DNA of 64,000 nucleotides from Coprothermobacter sp. (GCA_013824685.1 PNOG01000022.1:31266-95265), one strand, 5' to 3'. Numbered from the stretch's first letter, positions 1-8,954 are shown. Program-made: numbers and translations. The notes: generated by a model not told the origin, from the sequence alone.

Positions 1-695
1 TAGACCGGGTTGCGCCATCGGACTTGGGCACGGGGCGTGGTAGCAACGACGCCGTAGCCGGTTTCCATCCAGACAACACAGCCATCAATAGAGCTTCCTT
101 TGGAGTAGATCTCTCCCAGGTCGCGCTCTGTGTTTGTGCTCAGGTCCGTGATCCGGAATCCCCATGCCCAACTACCGTCGCGTTGCTGGGCCTCACGTTC
201 AGCGTGGTAGTGATACCATCTTCCTATCACCCAAGGTTGATCAACCACGATGCTCTGGGTGTCGCCCATTCGCCTCAGGCTGTAACCACCCCAATTCGCC
301 TTCTGGCCACCGGCTGCCCATTGCAGACCACCATGGGCAGCGCCTCCCCCATCTGAGAAATTCGTCTGGATGGCGAAATAGTACAACCATTCTGGGTCAG
401 GATCAGAAGGAAAGGCATCGATGCAGACATCGATGCCATAGGAGCGCACGTCGCCGGTGCCTGCAGGATACGCCAGCGACGTATGAGTACTGCGAGGCTC
501 ACCGTAATCAATTGGAATGGAGGCGGCAAGGGTGATCAGGTCGATGGCAGGAGACGGGATATTGCCTGATTGCGGAAGCTGTGTCCAGGTCCCCGTGTCT
601 GCTGCCCGTGCGGTGGGGGCACCCATCGCCACACCTGAAAGGATCAAGACAAGACACAGAACCAGTGTCAAGACAAATCGGACCGATTGTTTCAT
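1..695 (-). CDS. Secreted protein of unknown function (5' part, runs off the left edge)
   Basis: An open frame runs from an ATG at 695 leftwards to the edge of the window without a stop (231 codons seen). The start is set by a strong AAGGAGG ribosome site a few bases upstream. The first ~32 residues form a classic signal peptide: KQ/R-containing N-end, a long Leu/Val core, then an Ala-x-Ala type cleavage region near AAD. The mature part is rich in Trp, Tyr and Gly (for example WYHYHAER and WAWGFRI), which looks like an extracellular beta-sandwich or carbohydrate-binding type fold, but I do not recognise a named family. It is divergent from the polysaccharide operon. The C-terminus is unknown because the gene is cut by the window. 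Confidence 0.75.
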   Translation of the reverse strand, partial: MKQSVRFVLTLVLCLVLILSGVAMGAPTARAADTGTWTQLPQSGNIPSPAIDLITLAASIPIDYGEPRSTHTSLAYPAGTGDVRSYGIDVCIDAFPSDPDPEWLYYFAIQTNFSDGGGAAHGGLQWAAGGQKANWGGYSLRRMGDTQSIVVDQPWVIGRWYHYHAEREAQQRDGSWAWGFRITDLSTNTERDLGEIYSKGSSIDGCVVWMETGYGVVATTPRAQVRWRNPV

Positions 696-742
696 AGTCA
701 AGTCCTCCTTTGAACTCCTGTGGTTCTCGTACCACTATCATT

Positions 743-771
743 ACCGTAACTGCGCGTGCGGAGAATGTCAA
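743..771 (-). promoter_or_regulatory. Candidate promoter for the left-edge secreted protein gene
   Basis: On the minus strand TTGACA (766-771) is followed after 17 bp by TACGGT (743-748). The -35 is perfect and the -10 is weak. It lies about 50 bp upstream of the start at 695. Confidence 0.4.
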
Positions 772-879
772 GCGTTCTGTTCACCTGGCGAGTGACCTTG
801 CCAGCCTGCGCGGTGACGTGGTGCACGCCGCCTGCGTCCGGGCAGTGTGTGCCTGTTGCCATTGGGACCCTCTTTTCGT

Positions 880-907
880 TTGACACCTCTGCGCCCTCGA
901 CTATCAT
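880..907 (+). promoter_or_regulatory. Candidate promoter of the first polysaccharide operon
   Basis: TTGACA (880-885), a 16-bp spacer and TATCAT (902-907) lie about 105 bp upstream of the phosphomannomutase start. This is the only strong promoter-like site I see ahead of the first long co-directional gene run. The 16-bp spacing recurs at other promoters in this window. Confidence 0.55.
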
Positions 908-1012
908 GGATAGAAGAATCCAGACATGGCGGGAACGTATGGCGGCCGATGAACCGTTGCTTGGACAGGCAGTTACTGGCCATGGCAGTTGAGAGTGTAC
1001 GGGAGGTGGCTC

Positions 1013-2449
1013 ATGGCGTTCGACAGGTCGATGTTTCGCATGTACGATATCAGGGGTGAGGTCGGCAAGGAACTGACGCCCGAAGTAGCCCGGCGTATCG
1101 GTCAGGCGTACGTTCACCTTGTGCGACAGCGGACGGGCGCGGGCTTGCCGACCTTCGCGGTCGGCCGTGACGTGCGGCCTAGCAGCGAGGACCTTGCTGA
1201 TGCGCTCATCGACGGGATGACGAGCCAAGGCGGCAACGTCGTCGACATCGGTGTCGTGCCCACGCCTACCCTCTACTATGCCCTGTTCTCTCTGCACGTG
1301 GACGGCGGGATCATGATCACCGGCAGCCACAACCCTCCGCAGTACAACGGGTTCAAGGTCGCCATCGGCCGGGAGACGCTGTATGGCGACGACATCCAGC
1401 GCATCGCGGACCTGGCGGAGATCTGCCGCCCCATCGTGTCACAGAGTGGGACCGTGTCGCGGCTCGACCTGCTGTCGACCTACCGTGACGAATTGGCAGG
1501 CCAGTTTGGGCATGGACCTCTGGGCGGAGCGGGCAAGCCAAGACTCAGGGTCGTCATCGACTGCGCCAACGGCTGTGCAGGACTGGTCGTTCCGGCCCTG
1601 TTGAAGAAGCTGGGCGTTGACGTGGTGTTCATGTATGTTGAACCGGATGGCACCTTTCCCAACCACCACCCCGACCCGGCCCGCCTGGATACGCTGGAGG
1701 GATTGCGCCGGCGCGTGCTCGCCGAACATGCGGACTTTGGCATCGCCTATGATGGCGACGTCGATCGCATCGGCGCCGTCGACGAGAAGGGCGACATCGT
1801 CTGGGGCGACAAGCTGACCTACATCTATGCCGCCGACATCATCGCGCACTGGAAGGGTCCGGGCAAGGCCAAGGTCATCGGGGAGGTCAAGTGCTCCAAG
1901 ACCCTCTTCGACGGTGTGGAGAAGCTGGGTGGCACTGCCATCATGTCGCCGACGGGGCACTCGCTCATCAAGAAGAAGATGCGCGAGGAGAAGGCCCAGC
2001 TGGCGGGCGAGATGAGCGGCCACATGTTCTTCGCAGACCGCTACTATGGGTACGACGACGCCATCTACGCTACCCTGCGCCTGCTGGAGATCGTAGCGAA
2101 CGGCCTCAGGGCCGACCCGAGGTTCGTGTTCTCCGACCTGCTCAGGACACTGCCGTTCATGGTGGCTTCCCCTGAGATCCGCAGACCCTGTCGCGAGGAG
2201 GAGAAGGACCACCTCGTGCGTGGGTTCGTCGACGCGTTCCGTCGGAAGTTCCCCAAGATGGCGCACACCATCGTCAAGGTCGTCACCATCGACGGCGCCC
2301 GTATCGAATGGGCGGACGGCTGGGGACTGGTTCGCTCCAGCAACACCGAACCCCTGCTTGTCCTGCGGTTCGAGGCGACGACGCAGGAGCGGATCGACCA
2401 GTTGAAGAAGGCGTTCGACGAAACGCTGGCATCGCTGGGTACGCCATGA
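1013..2449 (+). CDS. Phosphomannomutase/phosphoglucomutase
   Basis: Predicted to interconvert hexose 6-phosphate and 1-phosphate in the cytosol, supplying sugar-1-phosphates for nucleotide-sugar synthesis. At 478 aa it has all four signature loops of the alpha-D-phosphohexomutase family: the phosphoserine loop TGSHNP (Ser ~105), the metal loop DGDVDR (~247-252), the sugar-specificity loop GEMSGH (~332-337) and the phosphate loop RSSNTEP (~441-447). The GEMSGH form is the one usual in PMM/PGM (AlgC-like) enzymes. The start at 1013 is chosen because a GGGAGGTGG ribosome site precedes it and the protein then begins just before the MYDIRG motif; a TTG at 989 is less likely. It is the first gene of the long operon, and its stop overlaps a possible upstream start for galU. 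Confidence 0.93.
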   Translation: MAFDRSMFRMYDIRGEVGKELTPEVARRIGQAYVHLVRQRTGAGLPTFAVGRDVRPSSEDLADALIDGMTSQGGNVVDIGVVPTPTLYYALFSLHVDGGIMITGSHNPPQYNGFKVAIGRETLYGDDIQRIADLAEICRPIVSQSGTVSRLDLLSTYRDELAGQFGHGPLGGAGKPRLRVVIDCANGCAGLVVPALLKKLGVDVVFMYVEPDGTFPNHHPDPARLDTLEGLRRRVLAEHADFGIAYDGDVDRIGAVDEKGDIVWGDKLTYIYAADIIAHWKGPGKAKVIGEVKCSKTLFDGVEKLGGTAIMSPTGHSLIKKKMREEKAQLAGEMSGHMFFADRYYGYDDAIYATLRLLEIVANGLRADPRFVFSDLLRTLPFMVASPEIRRPCREEEKDHLVRGFVDAFRRKFPKMAHTIVKVVTIDGARIEWADGWGLVRSSNTEPLLVLRFEATTQERIDQLKKAFDETLASLGTP

Positions 2450-2469
2450 GCGAGCGCAGAGAGGGTGCG

Positions 2470-3354
2470 ATGGGACATACGGGAGTCCGTAAGGCGGTCA
2501 TCCCGGTCGCCGGCATGGGGACGCGCCTCCTGCCGCTCACCAAGTCGCAGCCCAAGGAGATGCTGCCGGTCGTCGACAAGCCGGCCATCCAGTATGTCGT
2601 GGAGGAGGCCATCGATGCCGGCATTCAGAGCATCCTGATGGTGACGGGGCGCGGCAAGCGTGCCATCGAGGACTACTTCGACCACTCCGTCGAGCTGGAA
2701 CACGAGCTGGAGGCCCATGGCAAGCTCGACGACCTGCGCGCAATCCAGCGCATTTCGAACCTGGTCCAGGTCTACTACGTCCGCCAGAAGCTGCCGCGTG
2801 GTCTGGGAGACGCGATCCTGCAGGCGCGCGCCTTCATCGATGGCGACCCGTTTGCCGTTCTCCTCGCGGACGACATCATCGACGGTCCGACACCCTGCCT
2901 CGTGCAGATGCAGCAGGTCGCGCGCCGGTACCCGGGCATGGTCGTCGCGGTCATGGAGGTCCCGCGGGAGGAGACGTCCAGCTACGGCATCATCGAGGGG
3001 ACCCAGGTTGCGCCTGGCGTCTGGGACGTGAGCCGCCTGGTGGAGAAGCCCGAGCCCGCCGATGCACCCAGCAACCTCGCCATCGTGGGCCGCTACATCC
3101 TGACGCCAGGCATCTTTGACGCCATCGAGCACACCGAGCCGGGCAGGAATGGCGAAGTCCAGCTGACCGACGCCATCGAGGCCATGCTCCCGTTCAAGAA
3201 GGTCTACGCCTGCGAGTTCAAGGGGACCCGGTACGACATCGGGGACCGGATGGGCCTGCTCAAGGCTAACATCGCCCTTGCGCTCCAGCGTCCGGAGATG
3301 GTAAACGACCTGCGGGAATTTCTGAGTGAGACCCTTGAGACCCTCTTCGACTAA
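2470..3354 (+). CDS. galU: UTP--glucose-1-phosphate uridylyltransferase
   Basis: Makes UDP-glucose from UTP and glucose-1-phosphate. The N-terminal nucleotidyltransferase signature GMGTRLLPLTKSQPKEMLP is complete, followed by the GalU-type VVDKPAIQY stretch. Other family features include VEKPEP and a C-terminal GDRMG..KA helix region. Length (294 aa) is normal for bacterial GalU. I chose ATG 2470 because GAGGG lies four bases before it. An in-frame ATG at 2446 overlaps the upstream stop as ATGA and would add eight residues; both are possible. It sits directly after phosphomannomutase, so the pair can turn hexose-6-phosphate into UDP-glucose. Confidence 0.92.
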   Translation: MGHTGVRKAVIPVAGMGTRLLPLTKSQPKEMLPVVDKPAIQYVVEEAIDAGIQSILMVTGRGKRAIEDYFDHSVELEHELEAHGKLDDLRAIQRISNLVQVYYVRQKLPRGLGDAILQARAFIDGDPFAVLLADDIIDGPTPCLVQMQQVARRYPGMVVAVMEVPREETSSYGIIEGTQVAPGVWDVSRLVEKPEPADAPSNLAIVGRYILTPGIFDAIEHTEPGRNGEVQLTDAIEAMLPFKKVYACEFKGTRYDIGDRMGLLKANIALALQRPEMVNDLREFLSETLETLFD

Positions 3355-3399
3355 TCTTGGTACACTGTTCATTACCCCCGTGAGTGGTAAGTTCAGAGC

Positions 3400-4269
3400 A
3401 TGACCGTCGTCGTGATGGGGGCCGGAGGGCGCCTGGGCAGGGAGTTCAGGGACCGGCTGTCGTCGCTGGGCGACCTGACCGGCCTGACGCATGTGCAGTG
3501 TGATGTCGCCGACAGCCTGGCGGTCGAGCGTGCGGTGCTGGAGCTCCAGCCGACCGTGGTCATCAACTGTGCTGCCCAACCCAGCGTCGACGCGTGCGAG
3601 AAGGAGCGTGACCAGGCGTACCGCATCAACGTCCTGGGCGCGCGCAACGTGGCGCACGCCGCCTACAAGGTGGCGGCCAAGGTCGTGCACTTTAGCACGG
3701 ACTACGTCTTCGACGGCACCGCGGATAGGCCATACGTCGAGTGGGACACGCCCAACCCAATCAACTGGTACGGGCGCACCAAGCTCATGAGCGAGGAGGC
3801 TGTCCAGCGCGCAAATCCCGACAGCCTGATCCTGCGCATCGCCAATGTCTACGGCGCGCACGGCGACAACACCGTGACAGCAGTCGTGCGGTCCGCGCAA
3901 TCGGGCACGGCGCTCACCCTCCCCGACGACCAGATCATGAGTCCCACGAGTGCGTCCGAGGTCGTCCAGCAGACCATGTTGCTCATCCAGCGCGGCGCCA
4001 CCGGCCTCTATCACGTCACTGGGAAGGGCCAGACCTCGAGGTATGAGTTCGCCCGCGCCGTTGCGACGATCCTCGGGCTGGACGTTCAGCTTGTCGCCGT
4101 GCATGCCGCCGACATCCCCGGCCGTGTGCCGCGCCCCCTGCGGACGCCCCTCGCGCACGAGCACCTTCGCCTCGAGGGTCAGGACATGATGAGCGAGTGG
4201 AACCAGGCTCTATACGAGTTCCTCGTCGATCACAAGTGTGTGCTGTTGCATGGAGGAGAGGATACATGA
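3400..4269 (+). CDS. RmlD-like sugar-nucleotide reductase (dTDP-4-dehydrorhamnose reductase family)
   Basis: A 289-aa extended SDR. It has the Rossmann loop GAGGRLGREF at the N-terminus, the NCAAQPSVDACE segment, STDYVFDG, and the catalytic YGRTK. It is clearly a paralogue of the RmlD encoded at 5569: both share STDYVFDGTA, YGRTKL and the NPD-LILR segment. Which 4-keto sugar it reduces cannot be read from the sequence. It may act in rhamnose synthesis or make another 6-deoxyhexose. No good ribosome site is visible, and 45 bp separate it from galU, more than elsewhere in the operon. Its stop overlaps the rmlA start as ATGA. Confidence 0.82.
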   Translation: MTVVVMGAGGRLGREFRDRLSSLGDLTGLTHVQCDVADSLAVERAVLELQPTVVINCAAQPSVDACEKERDQAYRINVLGARNVAHAAYKVAAKVVHFSTDYVFDGTADRPYVEWDTPNPINWYGRTKLMSEEAVQRANPDSLILRIANVYGAHGDNTVTAVVRSAQSGTALTLPDDQIMSPTSASEVVQQTMLLIQRGATGLYHVTGKGQTSRYEFARAVATILGLDVQLVAVHAADIPGRVPRPLRTPLAHEHLRLEGQDMMSEWNQALYEFLVDHKCVLLHGGEDT

Positions 4270-5006
4270 AGGGCATCGTCCTTGCAGGAGGCACCGGATC
4301 GCGTCTCTATCCCCTGACCACCGTCACCAACAAGCACCTGCTCCCCGTGGGCAACTACCCCATGATCTACCATCCCGTCGCGCGTCTCAAGCAGGCGGGC
4401 ATCACCGACATCCTCATCGTGACCGGTCGTGATCACATGGGGGACGTCATGGAACTCCTGGGCAGCGGGCACGACTTCGGCCTCGACTTCACTTACAAGG
4501 TGCAGGACCAGGCAGGCGGCATCGCCCAGGCACTGGGCCTTGCCCGCGGCTTCTGCTGTGGCGATTCCTGCTGTGTCATCCTGGGCGACAACGTCTTTGA
4601 GGACGACCTGACGCCCGCGGTCACAGCATTCATGGCACAGGGGTCCGGCGCGCGCCTGCTCCTCAAGCAGGTCGACGACCCGGAGCGCTTCGGCGTGGCC
4701 GAACTCTCTCCTGACGGTCATATCCTGGGCATCGAGGAGAAGCCGCACCAGCCGAAGTCCAGGTACGCCGTGACCGGCATCTACCTGTACGACAGCGCCG
4801 TCTTCGACATCATCGACACGCTCAGTCCGTCCCACCGGGGCGAGCTGGAGATCACCGACGTCAACAACGCCTACATCCGTGCGGGGACCTGCACGTACGC
4901 CGTGCTCGACGGATGGTGGACGGATGCCGGCACGTTCCCGTCACTGCGCCGGGCCAGTGAGCTCGCCGCCGACCTCCACCTCGGCTTGGAGGAGGTGCCA
5001 CGCTGA
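4266..5006 (+). CDS. rmlA: Glucose-1-phosphate thymidylyltransferase (short form)
   Basis: Catalyses dTTP + glucose-1-phosphate to dTDP-glucose, the first step for both rhamnose and the 3-amino sugar. The signature GGTGSRLYPLT, the LLPVGNYPM segment and the metal-binding LGDN motif are present. At 246 aa it lacks the ~45-residue C-terminal part of the well-studied ~290-aa RmlA, so it belongs to the short branch. ATG 4266 overlaps the previous stop (ATGA) and follows GGAGGAGAGG. The rmlC start overlaps its stop as TGATG, so the genes are translationally coupled. Confidence 0.9.
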   Translation: MKGIVLAGGTGSRLYPLTTVTNKHLLPVGNYPMIYHPVARLKQAGITDILIVTGRDHMGDVMELLGSGHDFGLDFTYKVQDQAGGIAQALGLARGFCCGDSCCVILGDNVFEDDLTPAVTAFMAQGSGARLLLKQVDDPERFGVAELSPDGHILGIEEKPHQPKSRYAVTGIYLYDSAVFDIIDTLSPSHRGELEITDVNNAYIRAGTCTYAVLDGWWTDAGTFPSLRRASELAADLHLGLEEVPR

Positions 5007-5572
5007 TGGGAGAGCAGTTCACCTTCCACACGACCGACCTACCCGGTGTGCAGTGGATCGAACCTGTCGTGCACGGGGACGACCGTGGCTTCTTCATGGA
5101 GACCTACCGCGCCCGTGACTTTGCCACCGCCGGCATCTGGGACGTCTTCGTGCAGGACAACCACTCCCGGTCAGCGCGGGGTGTCCTCCGCGGCCTGCAC
5201 CTGCAGAAGACGCATCCCCAGGCCAAGCTGGTCCGCTGTACCTCCGGCGCGGTGTGGGACGTCGCAGTGAACGTCGACCCCGCATCCCCCACGTTCGGCC
5301 GCTGGTTTGGCATCGAACTCTCGGGCGCCAACAGGCGCCAGCTCTACATCCCTGCAGGCATGGCGCACGGGTTCCTGTCGCTTGCAGTCGGTACCGAGGT
5401 CGTGTACAAGTGCTCCACCGAGTACGACCCGGGAGACGAGGCGGGGATCGTGTGGTCCGACCAGCAACTCCGCGTGGGCTGGCCGCTCCAGGACGTCGGC
5501 ACCCCCGTCGTCTCGCTCAAGGACGCCGGCCTTCCAACCTTGGCGCAATACCTGAAGGAGCGTGCAGGGTGA
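5006..5572 (+). CDS. rmlC: dTDP-4-dehydrorhamnose 3,5-epimerase
   Basis: A cupin-fold epimerase converting dTDP-4-keto-6-deoxyglucose to dTDP-4-keto-L-rhamnose. Family hallmarks are present in order: DDRGFFMETY, QDNHSRS..GVLRGLH (with the catalytic His of the RGLH motif), VAVNVDP..FG, and IPAGMAHGFLSL. The 188-aa length is standard. It overlaps rmlA by one base, and the GTG start of rmlD lies on its stop codon (GTGA). Confidence 0.93.
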   Translation: MGEQFTFHTTDLPGVQWIEPVVHGDDRGFFMETYRARDFATAGIWDVFVQDNHSRSARGVLRGLHLQKTHPQAKLVRCTSGAVWDVAVNVDPASPTFGRWFGIELSGANRRQLYIPAGMAHGFLSLAVGTEVVYKCSTEYDPGDEAGIVWSDQQLRVGWPLQDVGTPVVSLKDAGLPTLAQYLKERAG

Positions 5573-6426
5573 GGCTCCTCGTCGTGGGCGCCGACGGCCA
5601 ACTGGGCAGTGATGTCGTCCGCCTTCTGTCCCCCACGGTCGAGGTGACCGCCCGCGTCATGGATGAGCTGGACGTCACCGACCGCGGTGCTCTGCGGCAG
5701 GCCATGGAAGCGTCGCATCCCGACGTCGTGGTCAACTGTGCAGCGTACACTGCGGTGGACCGTGCCGAAACGGAACCGGACGCCGCGTACCGCGTCAACG
5801 TCCTGGGCGCACGCAATGTAGCCCAGGCCGCACGGCGCGTCGGCGCCCGCGTCGTGTACTTCTCCACCGACTACGTCTTCGACGGCACGGCGACGCAGCC
5901 GTACGACGAGGACGCCCCCACGGGTCCCCTCTCCGTCTACGGCAGGACAAAACTACTGGGCGAGCAGGCGACCCGGGAGGCCAACCCCGACCACCTCATC
6001 CTGCGCCTCGCCTGGCTGTACGGCAGCACAGGGCACAACTTCGTTCGCACGATCCTGCGCCTTGCCCGTGAGAAGGACGAACTGCGCATCGTGGACGACC
6101 AGGTCGGCTCTCCCACCTTCACCGAGGACGTCGTGCACCAGCTCTGGACAGCCATCGAGGACGGCTGCTCCGGGACCTATCACTGCGTGAACGCCGGGCA
6201 GGCCAGCTGGTATGCCTTTGCGAGTCGCGTCGTGCACCGCCTGGGCCTGAATGTCCCCGTCGTCCCCATCCACACCGCAGACTACCCGACACCTGCCCGC
6301 CGTCCCGCCTACTCCGTCCTGGCCGACCGCAAGTTCGAGCTCGAACAGCTGAACAGCATGCGCCCCTGGGAGGACGCCCTCGACGACTGCCTCCTGCGGT
6401 ACCACGAGGTGCTGTCCCATGGCTGA
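5569..6426 (+). CDS. rmlD: dTDP-4-dehydrorhamnose reductase
   Basis: Final NADPH-dependent reduction to dTDP-L-rhamnose. The 285-aa protein starts at a GTG overlapping the rmlC stop, with AAGGAG upstream. Motifs: GADGQLGSDV (cofactor loop), NCAAYTAVDRAE (the RmlD substrate-side motif, better conserved here than in the paralogue at 3400), STDYVFDG and YGRTK. Because the AYTAVD..E segment matches the family closely, I assign this copy, rather than the upstream one, as the true RmlD. Confidence 0.92.
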   Translation: MRLLVVGADGQLGSDVVRLLSPTVEVTARVMDELDVTDRGALRQAMEASHPDVVVNCAAYTAVDRAETEPDAAYRVNVLGARNVAQAARRVGARVVYFSTDYVFDGTATQPYDEDAPTGPLSVYGRTKLLGEQATREANPDHLILRLAWLYGSTGHNFVRTILRLAREKDELRIVDDQVGSPTFTEDVVHQLWTAIEDGCSGTYHCVNAGQASWYAFASRVVHRLGLNVPVVPIHTADYPTPARRPAYSVLADRKFELEQLNSMRPWEDALDDCLLRYHEVLSHG

Positions 6427-7420
6427 GACCATGCTCGTCACCGGGGGCTGCGGCTTCATCGGCTCCTGCTTCGTCCTCCAGCAGATGCAGCGGTATCCTG
6501 ATATCCATCTCATCAACCTCGATGCGCTGACGTATGCCGGCAACCCGGACAACTTGCGAGAGGTTGCGGATGATCCTCGATACACCTTCGTGCAAGCCGA
6601 CGTCGCCGACCGTCCCGCCGTGGAGGCCGTCTTCGCGCAGTATCATCCCACGCTGGTCGTCCACTTCGCCGCCGAGTCCCACGTGGACCGCAGTATCGAT
6701 GGCCCCGACGTTTTCGTACGCACCAACGTCCTGGGTACCCAGGTCATGCTGGACGTGGCCCGCAGGCAGTGGCAGGAGGACACGTGTATGGACACGGCCC
6801 GCTTCCTCTACATCAGCACGGACGAGGTGTACGGCGACCTACCCATCGAGAGCACTGCAAAGTTCACCGAGGACTCTCCCCTGCACCCCAGCAGTCCCTA
6901 CAGCGTCTCCAAGGCAGCGGGCGACATGTTGGCCCAGGCTTATCACCGCACGTACGGCCTGCCCACGCTCATCACCCGCAGCTCCAACAACTACGGTCCC
7001 CGCCAGTACCCCGAGAAGCTCATCCCCCTGACCATCAAGAAGGCGCTGGCCGGTGAGCCCATCCCCGTCTACGGCGACGGCCGCAACGTCCGCGACTGGC
7101 TGTACGTCGAGGACAACTGCCGTGCCATCGACACTGTCCTGCGCAAGGGAACCCCCGGAGACATCTACAACGTGGGCGGGGACAACGAGCTGAGCAACAT
7201 CGACCTCGTTCACCTGCTCCTCCACGCCCTCGCCGCACAAACCAGCAGACCCGAAGGCGACTACACCAGGCTCATCACGTTCGTCCCCGATCGTCCTGGA
7301 CACGACAGGAGATATGCGGTTGATTGTGGCCGCGTGGCGCGATTGTGGGAGCAGAGTATTGCACCGGGAGGGCACAAGGAATTCGCCTGTCGCCTGTCAG
7401 CGCTTATACACGGATTCTGA
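6419..7420 (+). CDS. rmlB: dTDP-glucose 4,6-dehydratase
   Basis: Makes dTDP-4-keto-6-deoxyglucose, the branch point between the rhamnose genes and the FdtA/FdtB amino-sugar genes. The NAD loop GGCGFIGSCF, the catalytic STDEVYGDL (Thr-Asp-Glu) and YSVSK (Tyr-x3-Lys) are intact, as is SSNNYGPRQYPEKLIP. Length 333 aa is normal. ATG 6419 overlaps rmlD by 8 bases. After it the tight overlaps break: 74 bp, including a 14-bp palindrome (7425-7438), separate it from the acyl carrier protein gene. Confidence 0.94.
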   Translation: MAETMLVTGGCGFIGSCFVLQQMQRYPDIHLINLDALTYAGNPDNLREVADDPRYTFVQADVADRPAVEAVFAQYHPTLVVHFAAESHVDRSIDGPDVFVRTNVLGTQVMLDVARRQWQEDTCMDTARFLYISTDEVYGDLPIESTAKFTEDSPLHPSSPYSVSKAAGDMLAQAYHRTYGLPTLITRSSNNYGPRQYPEKLIPLTIKKALAGEPIPVYGDGRNVRDWLYVEDNCRAIDTVLRKGTPGDIYNVGGDNELSNIDLVHLLLHALAAQTSRPEGDYTRLITFVPDRPGHDRRYAVDCGRVARLWEQSIAPGGHKEFACRLSALIHGF

Positions 7421-7494
7421 TGAGAGCAGCCGGCTGCTAATTGGCCCGTTGCCAGAGTGTCTATTTAGGGGTTCATACAGAGAGGAGATGTGAA

Positions 7495-7803
7495 ATGACG
7501 AAGAGCGAGCGTATTGGGGAAGTGGTTCGGAGTTCGCTGGAACAGCTCAATTCGGAACGGTTGCCCAATCAACGGATCTCCTTTGATCCGTCAACGTTGC
7601 TGGCAAAGCCCAGAGGGACTCTGGATTCGCTATCCCTGGTGGGGTTGATGGTCGACTTGGAAGTGGGTCTCGAGAACGAGTTTGGCATTACCATCTCACT
7701 GGCGGAGGTGGCAGGGACACCCGATGGAGCCGGCATGTTCGTCACCGTCGGAACGCTCACTGCGGCACTGCTGCAGCAAGTAGAGGGATTGGCGGATGTC
7801 TGA
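7495..7803 (+). CDS. Acyl carrier protein-like protein
   Basis: A 102-aa, largely helical acidic protein with the phosphopantetheine attachment motif LDSLSLVGL (Ser ~45). It resembles an acyl carrier protein, with a slightly long N-terminus and a modified loop (GTPDGAGMF) between helices II and III. The start at 7495 has AGAGGAGAT upstream. It is followed by a KAS III gene and then a GNAT gene, inside a dTDP-amino-sugar cluster. That placement points to delivery of an acyl group to a sugar amine rather than to membrane lipid synthesis (inference). Confidence 0.8.
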   Translation: MTKSERIGEVVRSSLEQLNSERLPNQRISFDPSTLLAKPRGTLDSLSLVGLMVDLEVGLENEFGITISLAEVAGTPDGAGMFVTVGTLTAALLQQVEGLADV

Positions 7804-7906
7804 GCAGTCGACCGCTCTTGTGAACGTCAGCACGGCATGCATCGGCATGGCATTGGATATGTACAGCCTTGGAATGGACGGGCGGCTCCGGAATGTGGAA
7901 GCATGA
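7796..7906 (+). CDS. Possible 36-aa small ORF between ACP and KAS III
   Basis: An ATG overlapping the end of the ACP gene opens a 36-codon frame ending at 7906, 33 bp before the KAS III start. No ribosome site of its own is clear. I do not recognise it. It fills a gap where a ketoreductase or another acyl-processing gene could once have been, so it may be real, a remnant, or chance. Confidence 0.25.
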   Translation: MSEQSTALVNVSTACIGMALDMYSLGMDGRLRNVEA

Positions 7907-7939
7907 CGTCTCAAGTGCTTCGGTTGGGAGGAGTGTGAG

Positions 7940-8947
7940 ATGGGAATTGGGATAATGGGCATCTCATATGCGCTACCGAGCTCTACAGTCTCAAACCAAG
8001 ACCTTGTGGCGTTGCACCCGTCATGGAACGTGGGCGAACTTGCCGTTCGTACGGGTGTTGAGTTGCGGCACGTGGCGCGCACCGGCGAAACCGCGCTCGA
8101 CCTGGGTCTTCGGGCTTGCGAAGCACTGTTTGCGGATTGTCCACAGTTGCGCGGGGCTGTCAGAGGGATTCTGTTCTGCACGGAGAGCCCTGACTACATT
8201 CTTCCACCAAATGCTTGTGTCCTCCATGGGAAGCTTGGACTCGACAACAGCGTTCTGGCGTTCGATTTCAACTTGGCGTGTTCCGGCTTCGTCTACGGCC
8301 TCGCGATTGTCAAGGGGCTCGTCCAGACAGGCATGGGAAGCGACATGATCCTTGTTTGTGGCGACACCTACTCCAAGTTCATGCATCCCGACGACAGGGC
8401 GGTCGTGTCTCTTTTCGGCGACGGTGTCGCTGCCTCTTGGATAGGGCAGACGACAGGCAAAGGTATTGTTGACGTAGTCTGTTCGACCGCAGGCAGTGAG
8501 TATGAGCGCTTCATTGTCCCTGCGGGAGGATGTCGAATGCCGCGGGATGCACAGACGGCAGTGCCTGCCCTTGACGAGAGTGGCAATGCTCGGAGCGCGG
8601 AGAATATCTATATGGATGGTATGGGGATTCTGACGTTCGTGACTTCGAAGGTCCCCCGACAGGTCCGGATGCTGCTTGATCGAAACGGTCTGAAGGTTAC
8701 TGACATCGATCTCTTCGTGTTTCACCAAGCGAGTGCCCTCGTCCTCGACTCGTTGACGCGCCTGCTCCACCTGAGCACGGAGCAGGTCTACAGGAACCTG
8801 TCTCAGGTCGGCAACACGGTATCTGCCTCCATCCCCATCGCACTCAAGGATGCCAGTGACCAAGGCCTCATCCATACCAGGTCAAGAGTTCTGGTGTCTG
8901 GCTTCGGCGTCGGCCTCTCCTGGGCCACAGCCATCCTGGAGTATTGA
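7940..8947 (+). CDS. 3-oxoacyl-ACP synthase III (KAS III/FabH-like)
   Basis: A 335-aa thiolase-fold enzyme expected to run one decarboxylative Claisen condensation from acyl-CoA onto malonyl-ACP. The catalytic triad is complete: Cys ~114 in NLACSGFVYGL, His ~262 in FHQAS, and Asn ~292 in VGNTVSASIP. GDGVAASW is also typical. GGGAGGAG precedes the ATG. It is in the middle of a sugar pathway next to an ACP and an N-acetyltransferase-fold gene. The likely job is therefore making a short 3-oxo or 3-hydroxyacyl group for an amino sugar (inference); the canonical FabH role cannot be excluded. Confidence 0.85.
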   Translation: MGIGIMGISYALPSSTVSNQDLVALHPSWNVGELAVRTGVELRHVARTGETALDLGLRACEALFADCPQLRGAVRGILFCTESPDYILPPNACVLHGKLGLDNSVLAFDFNLACSGFVYGLAIVKGLVQTGMGSDMILVCGDTYSKFMHPDDRAVVSLFGDGVAASWIGQTTGKGIVDVVCSTAGSEYERFIVPAGGCRMPRDAQTAVPALDESGNARSAENIYMDGMGILTFVTSKVPRQVRMLLDRNGLKVTDIDLFVFHQASALVLDSLTRLLHLSTEQVYRNLSQVGNTVSASIPIALKDASDQGLIHTRSRVLVSGFGVGLSWATAILEY

Positions 8948-8954
8948 CGCTACC

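Noticed and set aside
2065..4164. A 699-codon open frame on the minus strand across phosphomannomutase, galU and the RmlD-like gene
   Set aside because: It lies antisense to three genes with full catalytic motifs, has no recognisable domain, and is explained by high-G+C codon bias.
7425..7438. 14-bp perfect palindrome before the ACP gene as an operator or terminator
   Set aside because: Too short and without a T-run or promoter boxes nearby; could be chance.
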